Source of the DNA: [Clostridium] scindens
GTDB lineage: Bacteria > Bacillota > Clostridia > Lachnospirales > Lachnospiraceae
Assembly: GCF_019597925.1 (NCBI RefSeq)
Contig: NZ_CP080442.1
Span: 2,770,001-2,834,000, forward strand
Length of the DNA: 64,000 bases
Reading direction: 5' to 3'
A program made the position numbers and the translations under genes. Every line of letters starts with the position of its first letter. Position 1 is the first letter of the stretch. Below the pieces are notes generated by a model. That model was not told the origin of the DNA, did no database searches, and saw nothing but the letters and a program-made list of their open reading frames with translations. Below are positions 16,542 through 24,187 of this stretch, piece by piece.

Positions 16542-17900
16542 CTATGCGAGTATATCGCTGAATTCATTGATGATATGATCTTTGGTAATCACGATTACGC
16601 TGTCTCCGACTTCCAGATGATCCTCTCCGTTTGGAATAATGACCTTCCTCTTACGTCCGATACAGGCGATCAGATAATTCGCCTTGGTAGGCAGGTCTTT
16701 AAGCGGAACATTGGTGAACTTGCATTCCTTCTTAATAATGAACTCTACTGCCTCCACCTTTCCGCCCAGCAGCCGGTACATCGTCTCCACATTTGCGCTG
16801 CTGTAAGAATTATTCCTGGCTCTTACATAACTCATGATCGCATCTGCCGTCGCGCTCTTTGCCGACACGATGCTGTCGATCCCAAGTCCTTCCACCATCT
16901 GGGCCCTGGAATCTTCGTTTACCTTGGCAACGATCTTATTTACTCCCTGCGTCTTTGCAAAGAGAGACATGATGATGTTCTCTTCATCCATTCCAGTCAA
17001 TGCGATCACTGCATCAGCCTCTCCGATGCCTTCTTCCATCAAAAGGTCATGGTCCGCAGCATCTCCGTGAATGATCGTGGCCTTCGGAAGGGCCTCGCAA
17101 AGCTGCTCGCAGCGTTCCTGCCTGGATTCGATGATCTTTACCTGCATGCCAGCCTGAAGCAGCTGGGCCGCAAGATAGAAGCACACATAGCCGCCTCCGC
17201 AAATCAGCACCTTCTTCACTCTGGCATTCTTGCGTCCCAAAGACCGGAAGAATGTCTCCAAATCCTGATGAGCGGCGGCAATATGCATCTTGTCGCCTTT
17301 CTGGAGGACAAAGTCTCCATCCGGAATATATACTTGTCCGCCTCTTTTTACTGCGCATACCAGGATCTTAATCTGGAATTTCTGGTATACTTCGGCCAGG
17401 GACAGGCCTGTAAGAGGACTTTCGTCTCTGAGGTTGAATTCTACCAGTTCCACTCTTCCCTTCATAAATGTCTCTACCTTGCTTGTCTCAGGGAAAAGCA
17501 GCACTCTTGAAATCTCATTGGCAGCCGCCAGTTCCGGGTTTACTGCCATACTCAGGTGCAAATCCTCTTTTAATATATCTATCTGACGATAATAGACGGG
17601 GTTGCGCACCCTGGCTATGGTATGCTTTGCCCCAAGCCTCTTTGCCAGAAGGCAGCTTAGCATATTCAGTTCATCGGTAGAAGCGCATGCGATCACAAGA
17701 TCTGCATGCGGGACATCTGCCTGCTTCTGGACGTTTACGTCCGCGCCATTACCGGTAATGCAGAAAATATCCAGCTGATTTAACGCCTCCTTTAACTTTC
17801 CTTCATTCTGGTCAATCAATACAATGTCATAATCTTCTTCCGACAATTGCGTCGTCAGTTTATGGCCGACTTTGCCGTCGCCAATAATCACTATTTTCAT
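16542..17900 (-). CDS. trkA: Trk potassium transporter peripheral subunit TrkA
   Basis: A 452-residue tandem RCK protein. Each half has a Rossmann NAD-binding domain (IIGDGKVGHKL at the N-terminus and LICGGGYVCFYLAAQL near residue 230) and a TrkA-C domain. The acidic end of the second strand of each Rossmann fold is present (LIDQNE and IIESRQ), consistent with NAD(H) binding. It gates TrkH in response to nucleotides. The gene leads the operon trkA-trkH-unknown-AEC. A TATAAT lies about 50 bases upstream without a good -35 box. Confidence 0.96.
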   Translation of the reverse strand: MKIVIIGDGKVGHKLTTQLSEEDYDIVLIDQNEGKLKEALNQLDIFCITGNGADVNVQKQADVPHADLVIACASTDELNMLSCLLAKRLGAKHTIARVRNPVYYRQIDILKEDLHLSMAVNPELAAANEISRVLLFPETSKVETFMKGRVELVEFNLRDESPLTGLSLAEVYQKFQIKILVCAVKRGGQVYIPDGDFVLQKGDKMHIAAAHQDLETFFRSLGRKNARVKKVLICGGGYVCFYLAAQLLQAGMQVKIIESRQERCEQLCEALPKATIIHGDAADHDLLMEEGIGEADAVIALTGMDEENIIMSLFAKTQGVNKIVAKVNEDSRAQMVEGLGIDSIVSAKSATADAIMSYVRARNNSYSSANVETMYRLLGGKVEAVEFIIKKECKFTNVPLKDLPTKANYLIACIGRKRKVIIPNGEDHLEVGDSVIVITKDHIINEFSDILA

Positions 17901-17970
17901 TTCCTGTTCCTCATACTATCCTCATCTGTTTTTTGCATAGCAAAGAGATTATAGCACTTTTGCTTTAAGA

Positions 17971-17992
17971 AAAAAAGCCCTTCCGGGCTTTT
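17971..17992 (-). terminator. Terminator downstream of the EF-G-like gene
   Basis: On the minus strand AAGCCCGG/AAGGGCTT forms a short GC-rich hairpin followed by TTTTTTTC. It ends the EF-G-like transcript just ahead of trkA. Confidence 0.85.
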
Positions 17993-18011
17993 CTTCTAAA
18001 TAATATGTTCC

Positions 18012-20087
18012 TTATTCTTCTGCTGCTCTTTTTGCGATTTCCGCTTCCTGGACATCAGAAGGAGCCTGCTCGTAACGGGCAAATTCATAAGAATACGTTC
18101 CTCTTCCTCCTGTCATGGAGCGCAGGATGGTGCAATAGCCGAACAATCCGGTCATAGGAATGTCTGCGACAATTTCCTGATATCCGCCTGCAATCGGGTT
18201 CATTCCAAGCACGCGTCCACGGCGCTTGTTCAGATCGCCCATGACGTCTCCGGTATAATCCTCAGGCACTATGACCTTGATGGATGCGATGGGTTCCAGA
18301 AGTACCGGCCCTGCTTCCATGAATCCCTTCTTAAATGCCTGGACCGTAGCCGTCTTAAATGCCATTTCAGAAGAGTCAACCGGATGGTAGGATCCATCAT
18401 AAAGGATTGCCTTGACTCCGACTACCGGATATCCTGCAAGAGGCCCCTTCTGGACGGAATCCTGAAGGCCTTTCTCAACTGCCGGGAAGTAGTTCTTCGG
18501 AACGGCTCCGCCTACAACGACTTCTTCAAATACATATGGGCTCTCCAGATCTCCAGATGGCTCGAATTTCATCTTTACATGACCGTACTGTCCATGACCG
18601 CCGGACTGTTTCTTATACTTGGTATCCACATCGGATTTCTTTTTGATCGTCTCACGGAAGGCCACTCTTGGAGTGTCCAGCGTAATCTCGCATTTGAATC
18701 TTGCCGCCAGCTTGCTTGCAACAATCTCCAAATGCTGGTCACCCATGCCATAGAGCAGAGTCTGGCGGTTCTCGCTGTCATTAACTGCCCTTAATGTAAC
18801 GTCTTCTGCCATCATCTTCTGAAGCGCCTGGGAAACCTTGTCCTCATCCCCTTTGTTCTTTACGATGTACTTCATATATGTATATGGCTTCGAATACTCC
18901 GTCCTTCCATATAAGACTGGCGTGCCTTTTGCGGAAAGCGTATCACCCGTCTTTGTATTGGAGAGTTTTGCTATGGCGCCGATATCTCCTGCAAACAGCT
19001 CGCTTACTTCCACTGGCTTATTTCCAATCATCGTGTAGATCTTGCCGAGCTTCTCTTCCGTGTCCGTATCCGGATTGTAAAGTGTATCCTCGCCCTTTAA
19101 AACGCCTGAGCACACTTTAATGAAGGAATACTTTCCAATAAATGGGTCAACCATCGTCTTGAATACGTATGCGGATTTTGCCTTTGCAAAGTCATAATTC
19201 GCCTCGAAGATCTCGTTAGTCTTCCGGTTGATGCCTGCGCACTCTCTGTATTCCGGACTTGGGAAGAATCGAACGATATCAGACAGGAGATTGGCAACTC
19301 CCTGTGCCTGGATATTGGATCCCATTGCCACCGGAACAATGCTTCCATCCATGACTTCCGTACGCATTGCAGAGCGGATCTCTTCTACGGAGAATTCTTC
19401 TCCTGCAAAATATCTTTCCATAAAGTCATCGCTGGTCTCTGCCACTGCCTCCAGCAGCTTCTCGCGGTAAATCTCCAGATTCGGCTTGCAGTAATCCGGA
19501 ATCTCGCATTCTTCTCTCTGCCCGATGCCCGTATAGCGTCTGCCGGCATTCTTGATAACATTGACGTATCCAACCAGTTTTTCATTCTCGCGAATCGGCT
19601 GGAAGTGAGGCGCGATCACTTTGCCATATCTGTCTGTAAGATCCTGCACTACCTGACGGAAACTTGCGTCGTCCACATCCATCTCTGTTACGTATATCAT
19701 ACGCGGCAGATTATATTTGTCACATAACTCCCACGCTTTTTCCGTTCCTACTTCCACGCCTGCCTTGCCGGATACAACGATCACGGCCGCGTCCGCCGCG
19801 CTAACAGCCTCTTCTACCTCTCCTACAAAGTCAAAATATCCCGGCGTATCCAGCACATTGATCTTTGCCTTCTCCCATTCGATCGGGACTAAGGTCGTGC
19901 TGATAGAGAATTCACGTTTCTGTTCCTCTTTATCGAAATCACTAATCGTATTGCCATCTGTGATTTTGCCCATACGATTGGTCGCTCCTGATACATAAGC
20001 CATAGCCTCTACAAGACTTGTCTTCCCGCATCCCCCATGTCCTAAAAGGACAACGTTTCTAATCTCATCCGTTCTGTAAACCTTCAT
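18012..20087 (-). CDS. EF-G-like translational GTPase (FusA2 type)
   Basis: A 691-residue GTPase with the full EF-G domain order: G domain with LGHGGCGKTS (residues 14-23) and DTPGYFDF, then domain II, and IV-V at the C-terminus (the GGHGQYGHVKMKFEP and GGRGTYSYEFARYE blocks). The guanine-specificity motif NKxD reads TEMD in this protein, as in the divergent EF-G-like paralogues rather than in housekeeping FusA. Those paralogues have no agreed function. The start is the ATG with GGAGGCAG upstream; a longer reading adds 11 residues without support. It is transcribed alone from its own promoter. Confidence 0.92.
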   Translation of the reverse strand: MKVYRTDEIRNVVLLGHGGCGKTSLVEAMAYVSGATNRMGKITDGNTISDFDKEEQKREFSISTTLVPIEWEKAKINVLDTPGYFDFVGEVEEAVSAADAAVIVVSGKAGVEVGTEKAWELCDKYNLPRMIYVTEMDVDDASFRQVVQDLTDRYGKVIAPHFQPIRENEKLVGYVNVIKNAGRRYTGIGQREECEIPDYCKPNLEIYREKLLEAVAETSDDFMERYFAGEEFSVEEIRSAMRTEVMDGSIVPVAMGSNIQAQGVANLLSDIVRFFPSPEYRECAGINRKTNEIFEANYDFAKAKSAYVFKTMVDPFIGKYSFIKVCSGVLKGEDTLYNPDTDTEEKLGKIYTMIGNKPVEVSELFAGDIGAIAKLSNTKTGDTLSAKGTPVLYGRTEYSKPYTYMKYIVKNKGDEDKVSQALQKMMAEDVTLRAVNDSENRQTLLYGMGDQHLEIVASKLAARFKCEITLDTPRVAFRETIKKKSDVDTKYKKQSGGHGQYGHVKMKFEPSGDLESPYVFEEVVVGGAVPKNYFPAVEKGLQDSVQKGPLAGYPVVGVKAILYDGSYHPVDSSEMAFKTATVQAFKKGFMEAGPVLLEPIASIKVIVPEDYTGDVMGDLNKRRGRVLGMNPIAGGYQEIVADIPMTGLFGYCTILRSMTGGRGTYSYEFARYEQAPSDVQEAEIAKRAAEE

Positions 20088-20126
20088 ATCTGCTGCCTCC
20101 TTATATTGGTAAAATCTCATGTATAT

Positions 20127-20155
20127 ATTGTACTAAAAAAAACTCTTTATTACAA
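20127..20155 (-). promoter_or_regulatory. Promoter of the EF-G-like gene
   Basis: On the minus strand TTGTAA (20150-20155) and TACAAT (20127-20132), 17 bases apart and about 40 bases ahead of the start. Confidence 0.65.
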
Positions 20156-20236
20156 CTCTTTTATACATTATTTACAACATATTGTTTGATTTATCGCGCA
20201 ACTCAAAATACTTTTTCGCTTTAAAGCGTTATAGCA

Positions 20237-20266
20237 TTGACAAACCTGGCACAGACAGAGTAAAAT
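20237..20266 (+). promoter_or_regulatory. Promoter of tyrA-aroA
   Basis: TTGACA at 20237-20242 and TAAAAT at 20261-20266, 18 bases apart, with GGAGG and the tyrA ATG about 20 bases further on. No leader peptide or attenuator is visible. Confidence 0.72.
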
Positions 20267-20294
20267 AAATTGGACACAGCAAAGGAGGACTAAC

Positions 20295-21389
20295 ATGAAA
20301 CTTAAAATCGGTTTTATCGGCCTGGGCCTGATCGGCGGCTCTATAGCAAAGGCAATCCGCCAATATTATCCCGAGTACGAGATCGTGGCTTTTGACAAGA
20401 ATAAAGAGACTCTGGCTTTAGCGACTCAGGAATCCATTATAGACGTAGCCGCCACTACCATTGACGATAACTTCCACCATTGCAGCTACATATTCCTGTG
20501 CGCGCCTGTTTCCTATAACACGGCTTACCTGAAGCAGATCAAAGGATATCTGCACGATGGCTGCATTCTTACCGATGTAGGAAGCGTTAAGACAAATATC
20601 CACCGTGAGGTGGAAGCACTTGGAATCGAGCCATATTTCATCGGCGGCCATCCCATGGCTGGTTCCGAGAAAAGCGGCTATAGCAACGCAAAGGCCATGC
20701 TGATTGAAAATGCCTACTATGTGCTTACACCTACCAGCAAGGTGCCTCAGGAAAAGATAGATAACTATGTAAATTTTGTCCGTGATCTGCGGGCTATCCC
20801 TATTATATTAGACTATCAGGAACATGACCAGGTTACCGGAACCATCAGCCACCTTCCCCATATCATCGCGTCCAGCCTGGTGAATTTTGTCAGGGACACG
20901 GATACAAAGGACGAACTGATGAAGAATCTGGCAGCCGGAGGATTTAAGGATATCACACGGATTGCTTCATCGTCGCCTACCATGTGGCAGCATATCTGCC
21001 TCAAGAATAAGGAGAATATCTCCCGGATCCTGGATGCATATATCCAGGCTCTTGGCAAGGCAAAGGAATTGATCGACCAGGAGGATGAGCAGGGACTCTA
21101 TTCCCTGTTTGACAGTTCCAGGAATTACCGCAATTCTATCCCTGGCTCTTCAGCCGGCCCGATCAAGAAGGCCTTCGCCGTATACTGCGATATTATAGAT
21201 GAGGCCGGCGGAATTGCCGCTATCGCAACAATACTCGCATCCAACAATCTGAATATCAAGAATATCGGGATTGTACATAACAGAGAATTTGAAGAAGGGG
21301 TTCTGCGCATTGAATTCTACGATGAAGGCTCTTCAAAACGGGCCGCGGAATTACTGCAGAAATTCAGGTATATTGTTTATGAGCGTTAG
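20295..21389 (+). CDS. tyrA: Prephenate dehydrogenase with ACT domain
   Basis: A 364-residue enzyme that oxidises prephenate to 4-hydroxyphenylpyruvate for tyrosine. The NAD-binding motif is IGLGLIGGSIAKAI at residues 8-21, followed by the catalytic region GGHPMAGSEKSGY (His near residue 119) and the dimer motif VTGTISHLPHIIASSLV. Residues from about 295 to the end form an ACT domain (AVYCDIIDEAGGIAAIATILASNN), which normally binds tyrosine for feedback control. It is followed by aroA with an 11-base overlap, so the shikimate step and the tyrosine branch are co-translated. Confidence 0.97.
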   Translation: MKLKIGFIGLGLIGGSIAKAIRQYYPEYEIVAFDKNKETLALATQESIIDVAATTIDDNFHHCSYIFLCAPVSYNTAYLKQIKGYLHDGCILTDVGSVKTNIHREVEALGIEPYFIGGHPMAGSEKSGYSNAKAMLIENAYYVLTPTSKVPQEKIDNYVNFVRDLRAIPIILDYQEHDQVTGTISHLPHIIASSLVNFVRDTDTKDELMKNLAAGGFKDITRIASSSPTMWQHICLKNKENISRILDAYIQALGKAKELIDQEDEQGLYSLFDSSRNYRNSIPGSSAGPIKKAFAVYCDIIDEAGGIAAIATILASNNLNIKNIGIVHNREFEEGVLRIEFYDEGSSKRAAELLQKFRYIVYER

Positions 21390-22683
21390 AAATATAGCCA
21401 AGGCAAAGAATTTAAAAGGAGAAATCACGGTTCCAGGCGATAAGTCTATCTCCCACCGCAGCATCATGCTGGGGGCGATTGCCCGGGGAACCACGGAGAT
21501 CACCAATTTCCTAACCGGTGCAGACTGTCTTGCTACCATCAGCTGCTTTCGTAAAATGGGCATCGAGATTGATTGCCGCCCTTCCAGCATCCTGGTGCAC
21601 GGGAAAGGCCTGCACGGCCTGACTGCGCCTGATGGGGTACTGGATGTTGGAAACAGCGGCACCACAACGCGGCTGATGTCCGGCATCCTGGCTGGGCAGG
21701 ACTTTTCCTGCGTCCTGGCTGGGGATGATTCCTTAAACCAGCGCCCAATGGCGCGCATCATGAAGCCCTTAAACAGCATGGGGGCTCACATTGCCAGCGT
21801 CAATGACAATGGCTGCGCTCCGCTTAAGATTGAGCCGGGCCATCTTCGCAGCATTGCCTACCAGTCTCCGGTAGCCTCTGCCCAGGTCAAGTCTGCCATC
21901 CTTCTCGCGGGGCTCTACGGAGATGGAGAGACTTCCGTGACTGAGCCGGCGCTGTCCAGGAATCATACGGAACTCATGCTGCAAAGTTTTGGCGCCAGTG
22001 TATCCGCCGCTATGCATCCGGACGGCAGCGCTACCGCTTACGTTCACGCCTGCGACGAATTATACGGGCAGCAAATTTTTGTTCCCGGCGACATCTCATC
22101 GGCAGCATACTTTATCGCCGCAGGCCTTCTGGTCCCGGGCTCCGAACTGCTGGTCAAGAACGTAGGCACCAATTTCACAAGAGCCGGATTTCTTGACGTA
22201 TGCAAGGCAATGGGGGCAGATATTACCCGTGTAAATGAGACCTTCCTGGGGGGCGAAGGACGCGCGGACATCCTGGTCCGCTCCAGTCATCTGAAAGGCG
22301 CTACGATAGAGGGGGACATCATCCCTGCTTTGATCGATGAGATCCCCATCCTCGCAGTTATGGCTGCCCATGCAGAAGGCACAACCGTCATCAAGGATGC
22401 TGCCGAACTGAAGGTAAAGGAGACCGACCGGATCGCTACAGTCACTGAAAACCTTAAGGCTATGGGCTGTAACATAACCCCTACCAATGACGGCATGATC
22501 ATCGAAGGAGGCCTCCCGCTTTCTGGCGCCCGGATCCATAGCCATATGGATCACCGCATCGCCATGGCATTCGCCATCGCCGGCCTGACCGCCAAAGGGG
22601 AAACCGTTATCGAGGATAGCCAGTGCGTAGATGTGTCCTATCCAGAATTTTTCGAGGTGGTGGAAAGAATAAGTAACACGTAA
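21379..22683 (+). CDS. aroA: 3-phosphoshikimate 1-carboxyvinyltransferase (EPSP synthase)
   Basis: A 434-residue enzyme joining shikimate-3-phosphate and PEP. The signature LKGEITVPGDKSISHRSIMLGAIA at the N-terminus holds the PEP/S3P-binding lysine and arginine; the LDVGNSGTTTRLM motif and KETDRIA follow. The NSGTTTR form (rather than NAGTATR) is typical of glyphosate-tolerant class II enzymes, as known from the family. The start at 21379 lies in the tyrA 3' end, chosen because it begins MSVRNIAKAKNLKG; the longer in-frame reading is out of family. The last codons (Asn-Thr-stop) fall inside the left end of the foldback element at 22674-23016. Confidence 0.96.
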   Translation: MSVRNIAKAKNLKGEITVPGDKSISHRSIMLGAIARGTTEITNFLTGADCLATISCFRKMGIEIDCRPSSILVHGKGLHGLTAPDGVLDVGNSGTTTRLMSGILAGQDFSCVLAGDDSLNQRPMARIMKPLNSMGAHIASVNDNGCAPLKIEPGHLRSIAYQSPVASAQVKSAILLAGLYGDGETSVTEPALSRNHTELMLQSFGASVSAAMHPDGSATAYVHACDELYGQQIFVPGDISSAAYFIAAGLLVPGSELLVKNVGTNFTRAGFLDVCKAMGADITRVNETFLGGEGRADILVRSSHLKGATIEGDIIPALIDEIPILAVMAAHAEGTTVIKDAAELKVKETDRIATVTENLKAMGCNITPTNDGMIIEGGLPLSGARIHSHMDHRIAMAFAIAGLTAKGETVIEDSQCVDVSYPEFFEVVERISNT

Positions 22684-22693
22684 CAGTTTTAAC

Positions 22694-22732
22694 TTTGACA
22701 CGTAACACTTTTCAAAAATGTTACGTGTCAAA
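22694..22732. repeat. Left-arm subterminal hairpin
   Basis: TTTGACACGTAACA and TGTTACGTGTCAAA are exact inverted repeats around an 11-base T/A-rich loop. Confidence 0.85.
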
Positions 22733-22813
22733 CCTTCATAACTGGTGTGCATAATTAAAAAAGTCCCTGTGTAAAACCGAAAAAACTGGTGTGTAAATTG
22801 CATATAGAATACG

Positions 22814-22867
22814 AAAAAGCAATTAATCCAATCATATTTGCGTTTCTTTTGGATTAATTGCCTTTTT
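22814..22867. terminator. Bidirectional terminator in the element core
   Basis: GCAATTAATCCA (22819-22830) pairs with TGGATTAATTGC (22850-22861) around a 19-base loop. A T run follows on the plus strand (22863-22867) and an A run precedes the stem (22814-22818), so both the aroA transcript and the converging phosphatase transcript can end here. Confidence 0.8.
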
Positions 22868-22961
22868 GTTTGATTTATTGAATGAATTCAATTTAGCACA
22901 GGATATTTTATATTTTTACACAGGGGTTATATCATCTTTACACACCAGTTTTACAAGGTGA

Positions 22962-22992
22962 ACACGTAACATTTTTGAAAAATGTTACGTGT
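22962..22992. repeat. 31-bp perfect palindrome in the right arm
   Basis: Fifteen bases, ACACGTAACATTTTT, are followed by a single G and their exact reverse complement. It corresponds to the left-arm hairpin and could extrude as a cruciform. Confidence 0.88.
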
Positions 22993-23013
22993 CAAAGTTA
23001 ATATTATTACGTG

Positions 23014-24186
23014 TCAATAATACGTTACTCTTACGGTTTTTCCCAGGTGTTCTATACATTCCCGCAATTGTTCCACCAAATTCATCCTGACGCTCAGGTC
23101 GAATGGCAGGTTGGAGTTCTGATGGGCCGTGTTCATGGCCTTCCCCACGAACAGATTTAGTTCCGTGCATTCCTCGATTATCAGTTTGGCCAGTTTGGAT
23201 GCGCCGTTATCGGCATCCAACTCGTCAAAGAATGCCTCATCAAAATCATCGTTTTCGTAACGTCTAAGCAGCCCCAGCGCTTTTCCAATGGTCAGCACGC
23301 CTTCTGTCACCAGATCCAGGCCTTCGATGCTTGCTGTAGGCGGAACGGTTGGATCCGCATAATTCAGGGATGTGATGATCTCTTTTTTCAGCACTCTGGC
23401 AGTGATGTTCGCGCTGGTCCCTCCACAGACCACCTTCTTGCCTTCTTGATTCATGAAGTCCCGGACTACCCGCTCATCGTCCTCCTTGTGAGTAGGAGGT
23501 CCCGTAAATATGTTGAGAATGCGCCGTTCTATGACTCTCGCGACGGCAACCGTGGTATCGTCCCCAGGCTTCTGCCCGTACAGGTCATCACAGGCCTGGC
23601 TCAGCATGGCGGCCAGTCGGGACGCCGACAGAGTCTCCTTCGTACACTTCAGGGTATATTCTGCCATACTTTCCCAGGTCCAGCCAAAATTCAGAAGTTC
23701 TCCGACCCCCGCATAGATGACGCCATCGCTCATAAGTACGAAACAGTCCTTAAGTTCTACCTGAAAACGATACTCCCGGATGGTCTTGTCCTCAATCACC
23801 CTCTCCTCATAAGGATAATCCACGATCTTGCCATCCCGCACAAACACACATTTGGGATTATCGAATTCTACCAGATATGCCTCCCCGCTGTGAAATATCT
23901 GAAGAATGCTGAAAGTGGCATAGGCAACTTCCCTTACCTTGCACACCGGCAGCGTCTTGGCGATCGTCTCCACGCAGGCTTCTATGGATGCCCCCTCCAG
24001 AAACATGGTTCCCAGGATCTTGGATGTCAGGGTGGCCAGAATATTAGCCTTAACGCCGCTTCCCATTCCATCCGCCAGTATAATAATCTCAGAATCGTCC
24101 GTCTTAAGGACCTCCACCTTGTCTCCACAGAGTTCTTCATGATGCTTGTTCAGGCTTTTCCAGGATATATCTACACTTACACTCAT
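23014..24186 (-). CDS. SpoIIE/PP2C-type protein phosphatase with extra C-terminal domain
   Basis: A 390-residue cytoplasmic protein. The first 225 residues are a SpoIIE-like PPM phosphatase: metal-site aspartates lie in ILADGMGSGV, LMSDGVIY and GDDTTVAV. It should remove phosphate from Ser/Thr of a partner such as an anti-sigma-factor antagonist. The remaining 165 residues (from about GPPTHKEDDERVV) form a domain I do not recognise, with no membrane segment. The ATG start with GAGG upstream is preferred over a TTG. It is the last gene of a three-gene operon after the [2Fe-2S] protein and the hydrogenase-like PAS protein. Its TGA stop is the first three bases of the foldback element. Confidence 0.85.
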   Translation of the reverse strand: MSVSVDISWKSLNKHHEELCGDKVEVLKTDDSEIIILADGMGSGVKANILATLTSKILGTMFLEGASIEACVETIAKTLPVCKVREVAYATFSILQIFHSGEAYLVEFDNPKCVFVRDGKIVDYPYEERVIEDKTIREYRFQVELKDCFVLMSDGVIYAGVGELLNFGWTWESMAEYTLKCTKETLSASRLAAMLSQACDDLYGQKPGDDTTVAVARVIERRILNIFTGPPTHKEDDERVVRDFMNQEGKKVVCGGTSANITARVLKKEIITSLNYADPTVPPTASIEGLDLVTEGVLTIGKALGLLRRYENDDFDEAFFDELDADNGASKLAKLIIEECTELNLFVGKAMNTAHQNSNLPFDLSVRMNLVEQLRECIEHLGKTVRVTYY

Positions 24187-24187
24187 A

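Larger units (their letters stand above)
22674..23016. mobile_element. 343-bp foldback (MITE-like) element with 103-bp imperfect inverted arms
   Basis: The left arm (22674-22776) and the right arm (22914-23016) are imperfect inverted repeats. The outer 58 bases differ at only a handful of positions and include an exact 19-base match (22689-22707 against 22983-23001). Inside each arm ACACGTAA recurs at a 22-base spacing, and ACTGGTGTG and CCCTGTGTAAAA recur farther in. The core holds a bidirectional terminator. There is no open reading frame, so transposition would need a transposase from elsewhere. No clear target-site duplication is seen. The whole 330-base gap between aroA and the phosphatase gene is this element. 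Confidence 0.8.
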
